A stretch of DNA of 46,461 nt from Myxococcales bacterium (GTDB lineage Bacteria > Myxococcota_A > UBA9160 > SMWR01). The notes under the pieces are model-generated. The model saw only the letters and a program-made list of their open reading frames with translations. It made no database searches and was not told where the DNA came from. Positions 41,417-46,461 of this stretch are shown here, piece after piece (positions within the stretch are counted from its first letter, which is position 1; each line of letters starts with the position of its first letter). The stretch is taken from contig JABSQW010000002.1 of NCBI GenBank assembly GCA_013215605.1, positions 1 through 46,461 of the forward strand, read 5' to 3'. Made by a program: the position numbers and the translations under genes.

Positions 41417-43159
41417 GTGGCCGATTACTTTGCCGCGGGCATGAGCCTGTACCTCGAACACCTCGTCGACTGGGAGAAGCTCCTGCACTTGTGGCGGGGC
41501 ACGAAGGTCGACGTCGAGAGCGAGGTCAGTGCGTACCGCACGATCCTCGAGACCGCGGCATCGCTCGCCCAGAGCTTCGAGGCCGACAGCCGCAAACACT
41601 GGTCGGCTGAGGCGGAGCTTTCATCCGACGGCGGCGCCACCTCGCCCCCGCACATTTGCGCCGCCTACGAGAAGCTCCGCGAGGCGGGACTCGTGAGCCT
41701 CTCCGTGTCAGAGGAGTACGGCGGCTTCGGACTGCCGGCTCTGCTGAACGGCATCTACCTCGAGATGATCTCGCGCGCCGATCCCAGCCTGATGATGATA
41801 GTGGGCCTCCAGACCGGCGCCGCGACCGACATCGAGAAGTACGGCAGTGAAGAGGTCAAGCGCGCCATCCTTCCGAAGTTCGCCTCGGGGGAGGTACAGG
41901 GCTGCATGGACCTCACCGAGCCGCAGGCCGGCAGCGATCTCGGCGGCATCCAGGCTCGCTCGACGGATCTTCCCGACGGCTCGGTGCGTATCGAGGGAAC
42001 GAAGATCTACATCTCGAATGGCGGTGCCGAGGTGCACCTGGTTCTCGCACGCGATGCTGAGACGTTCGAGGAGTCGAAGGGCACGACGAGCGGTCTCTCC
42101 CTCGTAATGGTCACGCGCCACAACCAGGACGGCTCGCAGAACGGCGTGAAGGTGGCGAGGCTCGAGCGGAAGCTCGGCATCCACGGCTCGGCCACGTGCG
42201 AGGTGGTGTTCGATGGCGCCGTCGGCACCCGGCTCGGTGCGAAGGGACAGGGCTTCCGAGCGATGCTCGATCTGATGAACGTGGCCCGCCTCGGAGTCGC
42301 GTCGCAGGCACTCGGGTTGTGCGAAGCGGCGCTGCACGACGCCGTCTCGTACGCGATGGAGCGCGAGCAGTTCGGCATCCCGATCGCCCAGCAACCGCTC
42401 GTGCGCACGATGCTCTCCGCCATGGCGGTCGATACCGAAGCGGTGCGCGCCCTCCTCTACCGCACCTACAAGCTCGTCGATCTCAACACGGCTCGCGAAG
42501 CGGCGCTGGCGCGCGACGACATCTCCGTGGCCCAGCGGGTGGAGATCCAGGAAGAGCTCGAGCGCGACAACGTCCGCGTCCGTCTCCTCACTCCGCTCTG
42601 CAAGTACTTCGCCACGGAGGTCTGCGACGATATCACCCGCGACGCCATGCAGGTGTTTGGCGGAATCGGCTACACGATGGACTCCGACGTCGCAAAGCTC
42701 CACGCCGACAGCCTCATCATGACCGTCTACGAGGGAACGAGCGAGATCCAGGCCTCGTTCGCCCTGCGCGAAATCGGCAAGGGTGCTCTCAATGTCATGT
42801 TCGATCACGTGCGCGGAGAGCTGAAGGAGATCGCCAACGACCCGAAGCGAGCCGAGCTCGCGAAGCGGGTCGAGGAGATGTCGGAGCGCGTCGACGAAGC
42901 CACCAAGGTGCTCTTCAGCGACATCAACTATGCGCTCCTGCGCTCGAAGTTGATGGTCCAGATGGTGATCGACGTGGTCGCGGCGACGGAGCTCCTCCAC
43001 CAGGTCCCCTTCGACGAAAGGCGCCTTGACATCGCGACGGACTTCATCATCCGCCGCTCGCTCGAGTCGGAGCACTTCGGCAAGCGCATCGAAGCCGGTC
43101 TCGACGGCCGCGTCGAGCGCGACGCGCGGCTCCTGGAGCTGGCCGTAGAGTCTGCCTAG
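41417..43159 (+). CDS. Acyl-CoA dehydrogenase family protein (long form)
   Basis: 580 residues. The GTG start has GGAGG eight bases upstream and begins VADYFAAGMSLYLEHLVDWEK, which matches the N-terminus of the long ACAD branch. FAD/substrate motifs: MDLTEPQAGSDLGGI, GTKIYISNGG, LGIHGSATCEVVFDG, MQVFGGIGYTMDS and VYEGTSEIQASF. Glu439 in YEGTSEIQ is the catalytic base position of short-chain-type dehydrogenases. About 120 residues of helical C-terminal extension follow the ACAD fold. It introduces an alpha-beta double bond into an acyl-CoA in beta-oxidation or a related route. Followed after about 110 bases by the Rieske oxygenase gene, same strand. Confidence 0.9.
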   Translation: MADYFAAGMSLYLEHLVDWEKLLHLWRGTKVDVESEVSAYRTILETAASLAQSFEADSRKHWSAEAELSSDGGATSPPHICAAYEKLREAGLVSLSVSEEYGGFGLPALLNGIYLEMISRADPSLMMIVGLQTGAATDIEKYGSEEVKRAILPKFASGEVQGCMDLTEPQAGSDLGGIQARSTDLPDGSVRIEGTKIYISNGGAEVHLVLARDAETFEESKGTTSGLSLVMVTRHNQDGSQNGVKVARLERKLGIHGSATCEVVFDGAVGTRLGAKGQGFRAMLDLMNVARLGVASQALGLCEAALHDAVSYAMEREQFGIPIAQQPLVRTMLSAMAVDTEAVRALLYRTYKLVDLNTAREAALARDDISVAQRVEIQEELERDNVRVRLLTPLCKYFATEVCDDITRDAMQVFGGIGYTMDSDVAKLHADSLIMTVYEGTSEIQASFALREIGKGALNVMFDHVRGELKEIANDPKRAELAKRVEEMSERVDEATKVLFSDINYALLRSKLMVQMVIDVVAATELLHQVPFDERRLDIATDFIIRRSLESEHFGKRIEAGLDGRVERDARLLELAVESA

Positions 43160-43268
43160 GGGTCACGCCTGCTTGGCTTTTCGGGTCGCGCGCCAGGACA
43201 CGCGGAGGTTTGACGCTTCGACTCGCTTCATGGGAGGCTGCGGCAGCCATTCCACCTGGCGGGCTCGA

Positions 43269-44432
43269 ATGCACCACCTCGATCAGGTCTCCGCCGTACA
43301 CCGCTTCCTCGAGCACCTCCGCAACGCCACCACGGATCTCGCTCCTGCGGTACTCCGCCTGCCAGCGTCGGTCTACACCGACGCTGCTCATCACCGGCGC
43401 GAGCGCGATCGGTTGTGGCGCGAGCGCCCCGTCGTAGCGGGTCTGAGCGCGGACCTCCCCGAGCCGGGCTCGTGGTTCACGGCGGACGTCGGAGCCGTTC
43501 CGCTCCTCGTCACCCGGGATGCCGACGGACGCGCTCGCGCGTTCGTGAATGGCTGCCGACACCGCGGTGGGCGCATCGCCGACGGTCGCGGCCGTGCCGA
43601 AGGTCGCGTCTTTCGCTGCCCATTCCACTCGTGGACGTATGCAATCGACGGTTGCCTCGTTGCAATTCCCGAAGCGGAGGACGCTTTCGCGGCCCTCGAT
43701 CGCTCCGCCTTCGGCCTCCACGAGCGCTCTTGCGCGGAGCACGCGGGGGTGATCCTCGTGCGAGCGGTGGGCGATGGGCCGCTCGACGGCGCGGACCTGC
43801 TGCGCGGTGTCGCCGGAGACCTCACTGCACTCGGCATCCCCGACTACCACCACTTCGAAACGAAGACCACCGAGTGGAAGTGCAACTGGAAGCTCGCCCT
43901 CGACACCTTCCTGGAGTCGTATCACGTGTTCTCGCTGCACCGGGAGTCGGTACACCCCTGGTACTTCTCCCAACCGATGATCTACGACGGCTTCGGGTCG
44001 AACCTTCGCTTCCCGGTCTTCCGACGCACGGTAGAGAAGCTCGCGGAGAGTCCCGAGAGCACCTGGGAGCTGGCGGACCACGCGACTCTGCAGTGGTGGG
44101 TCGCTCCGAACGCGCTGTTCTCCTACACGCGAGACGAGCTCTTCCTATGGCGCTTCCACTCGCCTCGTCCGGACCGCTGCGTGGCCGTCACGAGCCTGTA
44201 CACGCGCTCGCCGGCGACGACCGAGGACGCCACCAACCGGCTCGAAGAAGCCTTCGCGCTCCAGCTCCAGGTGGCCGGCCGCGAGGACTTCCCGATGCAG
44301 GAGAAGGTTCAGGAAGTGCTCGGTTCGAGAGCGCTCCCGGAAATCGTGTTCGGCCGCAACGAGGTCGCGGCGATCCATTTCCATCGGGCGCTCGAAGACC
44401 TGCTCGCCCACGACCCGGAGGGCGACGGATGA
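43269..44432 (+). CDS. Rieske non-heme iron oxygenase, alpha-subunit-like
   Basis: 387 residues. The Rieske 2Fe-2S site is CRHRGG (Cys96, His98) and CPFHSW (Cys117, His120). The mononuclear iron site is in NWKLALDTFLESYHVFSLH (His219, His224), with the third ligand Asp340 in REDFPMQEKVQ, so both centres are complete. Family members hydroxylate or demethylate aromatic, betaine-type and steroid-like substrates with O2 and need a reductase, which is not encoded nearby. The ATG at 43269 is chosen because the preceding residues look unlike the family. Its stop overlaps the next gene's start (ATGA), so it is translationally coupled to an LLM oxidoreductase. Confidence 0.88.
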   Translation: MHHLDQVSAVHRFLEHLRNATTDLAPAVLRLPASVYTDAAHHRRERDRLWRERPVVAGLSADLPEPGSWFTADVGAVPLLVTRDADGRARAFVNGCRHRGGRIADGRGRAEGRVFRCPFHSWTYAIDGCLVAIPEAEDAFAALDRSAFGLHERSCAEHAGVILVRAVGDGPLDGADLLRGVAGDLTALGIPDYHHFETKTTEWKCNWKLALDTFLESYHVFSLHRESVHPWYFSQPMIYDGFGSNLRFPVFRRTVEKLAESPESTWELADHATLQWWVAPNALFSYTRDELFLWRFHSPRPDRCVAVTSLYTRSPATTEDATNRLEEAFALQLQVAGREDFPMQEKVQEVLGSRALPEIVFGRNEVAAIHFHRALEDLLAHDPEGDG

Positions 44433-45334
44433 ACCCCGCGCCGGCGCTCTCCGTCACCCTCACGAGCTACGGTCCCGCCGTCGGAGCGGACGACGCACCC
44501 GACATCCTGGACCTCGCTCGAATGGCCGACGACGCCGGCGTCGATCGAATTCTCCTCACCGATCACGTGGTCATGGGGGACCGCACCGAGCGCTATCCGT
44601 GGGGCGACTTCCCGTTCCCGCCGGACGTCCCCTGGCTCGAGCCGCTGTCGACGATCGCGGCGATGGCCGCGGTCACCGAGCGCGTGCGTTTCTCGACGAA
44701 GATCCTGATCGCCCCCCTGCGCCCGGCCCCCCTGCTCGCGAAGACGCTCGCCACGCTCGACGCCCTCTCGAAGGGACGCATCGAGGTAGGCGTCTCGACG
44801 GGTTGGCAGCGCGAGGAATACGCCGCAGCGGGAGTCGACTGGGCGCTCCGGGGTCGTCTCCTCACCGACACGATGGCGGCGTGTCGCGCGCTCTGGACGG
44901 AAGCCCCAGCGTCGTTCGCGTCGGAAACCGTGAACTTCGAGCGGATCTGGTGCTCACCGCGCCCGCTGCGACGCATCCCGATCTGGTTTGCGGGAAGACT
45001 CCACGAACGGAACGTCGAGCGTATCTGCACGCTGGGTGATGGCTGGATCCCCGAGCCCTACGCGCCGGTCGACGTCCTCGCCAGCGGGGTGCCCGTGCTC
45101 CGCGACGCCTGGCGCAGCGCCGGACGCGACCCCAATGACCTCGGCATCCAGGGAGATCTCGACGTCGTGGTCGGCAGCGACGGAAGGCCGGACCTCGAGG
45201 CGAGCCTGCACGCCGTGCCCGAGTGGCGGAAAGCGGGCGCAACCACGGTGAACGTCGTGATGACGCTGTTCGCGGGCCCGAAGCGCGCGTCGCGGTTCTT
45301 CGACCAGCTCGCGCGTGGCTGGGCAGCCATCTGA
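44429..45334 (+). CDS. LLM-class flavin-dependent oxidoreductase
   Basis: 301 residues, TIM-barrel luciferase-like enzyme. Landmarks: ALSVTLTSYGPAVGADDA, ADDAGVDRILLTDHVVMGD, ERVRFSTKILIAPLRPAPLL, LSKGRIEVGVSTGWQREEY and RIPIWFAGRLHERNVER. The overall shape fits the F420-dependent branch with a TIGR03619-like pattern, but the cofactor is not certain. GGAGG lies upstream within the Rieske gene, and its ATG overlaps the Rieske stop. The pair could perform successive oxidations on one substrate, or the flavoenzyme could be unrelated to electron supply. It converges on the TonB-like gene with nine bases between stops. Confidence 0.88.
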   Translation: MNPAPALSVTLTSYGPAVGADDAPDILDLARMADDAGVDRILLTDHVVMGDRTERYPWGDFPFPPDVPWLEPLSTIAAMAAVTERVRFSTKILIAPLRPAPLLAKTLATLDALSKGRIEVGVSTGWQREEYAAAGVDWALRGRLLTDTMAACRALWTEAPASFASETVNFERIWCSPRPLRRIPIWFAGRLHERNVERICTLGDGWIPEPYAPVDVLASGVPVLRDAWRSAGRDPNDLGIQGDLDVVVGSDGRPDLEASLHAVPEWRKAGATTVNVVMTLFAGPKRASRFFDQLARGWAAI

Positions 45335-45343
45335 GCATTCCGC

Positions 45344-46461
45344 TCAGGGAATCGCGAAATCGAGACGCACCTCCACCTGCGAAGCGGCCTGCCGCGCATA
45401 TCGCCAGTGCTTCACCGTGTCGATGGCCGCGCTCTCGAACAAGAAGGGCGGATCGGAATCGACGACACGGATTGCGTCGACCTTGCCCTGGTCGGTGACG
45501 TCGAAGCGAACGAGTACCCAGCCCTCGACGTTGCTGCCGCGCAGAGCGCTCGGATAGCTGGGAGGTTCCCGGTGCACGACATGGGGCGCCGCGCCGGTTG
45601 AACGCGTCACGGGGTCGCGGCCGGGTGCGTTCAACTTCGCGAGGCGGATCTGCGCGCTGTCGCCGGGATACGTCCGCGGGTGGAAGCGCGCGATCTGCAC
45701 GTATGCACCGCGCCCCTCGTCCTGCCGTCCCGCCAGCTCGGAGCAGTGGGCCAACAGCAGATCGCGGTAGGGCTTCCAGTAGCCTACACAGTCGTCGCAG
45801 CGTTCGAGGTGTCGCCCCGCGAGTTCGCAGTCCGAGAAGGCGAAGGCCTGGTAGGCGTGGCCGAGACGCGTCGGGACGTCGACGATGGGAAAGCGGTAGC
45901 GCGCCGACGTGATGGCGCCTTCGCTCGCTCCACCGCCCACGACATGCTTCGTCCGCGCCGCCGCTTCGATGCCGAGCGACGCGAGCATGGGATGGGGGGC
46001 GCCCACCACCTCGATGCGCTCGGGGCGACCGTTCGATCCGATGCGATACCGCACCTCGATCTCGCCGTGGAGTCCCGCATCGCGTGCCGCGCGTGGCTGT
46101 CTCAACACCGGAACGTCGGCAGTCGGAATCCGCGTCTCTCGTTCTGTCCCGTCCGCCGAGACGAGCGGCCCCTCCCAGTCGATCTCGACGCGCACGATTT
46201 CCGGGACCCGCTTCGCGGCCTCGGAATCGGGGTATCGATCGAGGAGAAGGCGGTAGTTGGCAAGCGATTCCTCTTCGCGTCCGAGCCGCTCGACGGCGAG
46301 GGCACGCAGCGCGATTGATTCGGCGGTCACCTCGGGCGATGGTGACGGGTCCGACTGAACCGTGTCGAGCGACTGGAGCATCGCACGCCAGTCCTCCTCC
46401 TGGATCGCCGCCTTCGCGTTGGCGAGCGCGACGGAACGGCTGACCTCGGGCAAGTAGGTGC
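45344..46461 (-). CDS. TonB-C-terminal-domain protein with tetratrico-like N-region, 5' partial
   Basis: At least 369 residues; the frame is still open at the window edge, so the true start is probably outside. The N-terminal part VALANAKAAIQEEDWRAML and LGREEESLANYRLLLDRYP resembles tetratricopeptide helices. Two TonB-C-like modules follow: GEIEVRYRIGSNGRPERIEV in the middle, and PSYPSALRGSNVEGWVLVRF continuing to SAAIDTVKHWRYARQ at the C-terminus, the latter a clear TonB-C domain (PxYPxxAxxxxxEGxVxVxF, ending WRY). A central block with four Cys (CELAGRHLERCDDC plus HCSEL) separates them. No N-terminal signal is visible because the start is cut. A periplasmic energy-transduction or partner-binding role is likely. 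Confidence 0.75.
   Translation of the reverse strand, partial: TYLPEVSRSVALANAKAAIQEEDWRAMLQSLDTVQSDPSPSPEVTAESIALRALAVERLGREEESLANYRLLLDRYPDSEAAKRVPEIVRVEIDWEGPLVSADGTERETRIPTADVPVLRQPRAARDAGLHGEIEVRYRIGSNGRPERIEVVGAPHPMLASLGIEAAARTKHVVGGGASEGAITSARYRFPIVDVPTRLGHAYQAFAFSDCELAGRHLERCDDCVGYWKPYRDLLLAHCSELAGRQDEGRGAYVQIARFHPRTYPGDSAQIRLAKLNAPGRDPVTRSTGAAPHVVHREPPSYPSALRGSNVEGWVLVRFDVTDQGKVDAIRVVDSDPPFLFESAAIDTVKHWRYARQAASQVEVRLDFAIP

Overview
This is a GC-rich, gene-dense bacterial chromosomal segment with about 38 genes in short, mostly one-directional runs. Three luciferase-like (LLM) flavin oxidoreductases, a cytochrome P450, a Rieske oxygenase, an acyl-CoA dehydrogenase, an acyl-CoA synthetase, a dienoyl-CoA-reductase-type SDR and several metal amidohydrolases sit beside secreted proteins with a MYXO-CTERM-like tail. 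This mix suggests an uncultivated lineage of the former Deltaproteobacteria (Myxococcota, Desulfobacterota_B or Binatota type). That placement is inference from gene content; there is no rRNA or other taxonomic marker. I saw no tRNA, rRNA, CRISPR array, transposase, integrase or phage gene.

Layout. 1-323: N-terminus of a secreted repeat protein (-). 828-6712 (-): five genes in transcription order LLM oxidoreductase, VOC protein, D-aminoacylase-type amidohydrolase, DUF1214 protein, MFS transporter, probably one catabolic or uptake unit. 7126-9646 (+): a DUF5989-like micro-protein, an SGNH esterase and an MBOAT acyltransferase, an alginate-type O-acetylation set whose MBOAT gene carries an in-frame amber codon. 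9829-12637: two convergent amidohydrolase_2 genes. 12788-17855: a sulfatase-fold lipoprotein, a GT39 glycosyltransferase, an SGNH hydrolase and a sulfotransferase, together resembling envelope glycan or glycolipid modification. 17881-21485 (-): acyl-CoA synthetase, P450 and TetR regulator, with a palindromic operator upstream of tetR. 21704-26351: YgiQ radical SAM, LLM oxidoreductase, a YbhN-like flippase and a PlsC-like acyltransferase. 26335-27673 (-): a double zinc-ribbon protein overlapping a secreted unknown. 27764-30156: alcohol dehydrogenase, glyoxalase-like protein and SDR.

30218-33409 is the most unusual regulatory region. An ABC exporter with a roughly 190-residue N-terminal extension is coupled by an ATGA overlap to a DUF1854 protein. 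It is preceded by a leader with a possible 41-codon ORF and a 16-bp-stem intrinsic terminator ending about 60 bases before the start codon, suggesting transcription attenuation. 33483-35369 encodes a secreted CBM9-like/M23-like protein with a C-terminal anchor. 35442-37860 (-) is a DNA-repair/ribosome-rescue pair, Fpg then NFACT (RqcH-like). 38080-38990 is a GAF/HD-GYP signalling gene whose catalytic core has been deleted with a frameshift. 39074-41114 (-): GT39 and GST. 41417-45334 (+): acyl-CoA dehydrogenase, Rieske oxygenase and LLM oxidoreductase. 45344 to the window end (-): a TonB-like domain protein.

Functionally, the window combines oxidative catabolism of acyl or hydrophobic compounds with envelope glycan and lipid decoration. 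Two genes look freshly broken: MBOAT by one stop codon and GAF/HD-GYP by an internal deletion.
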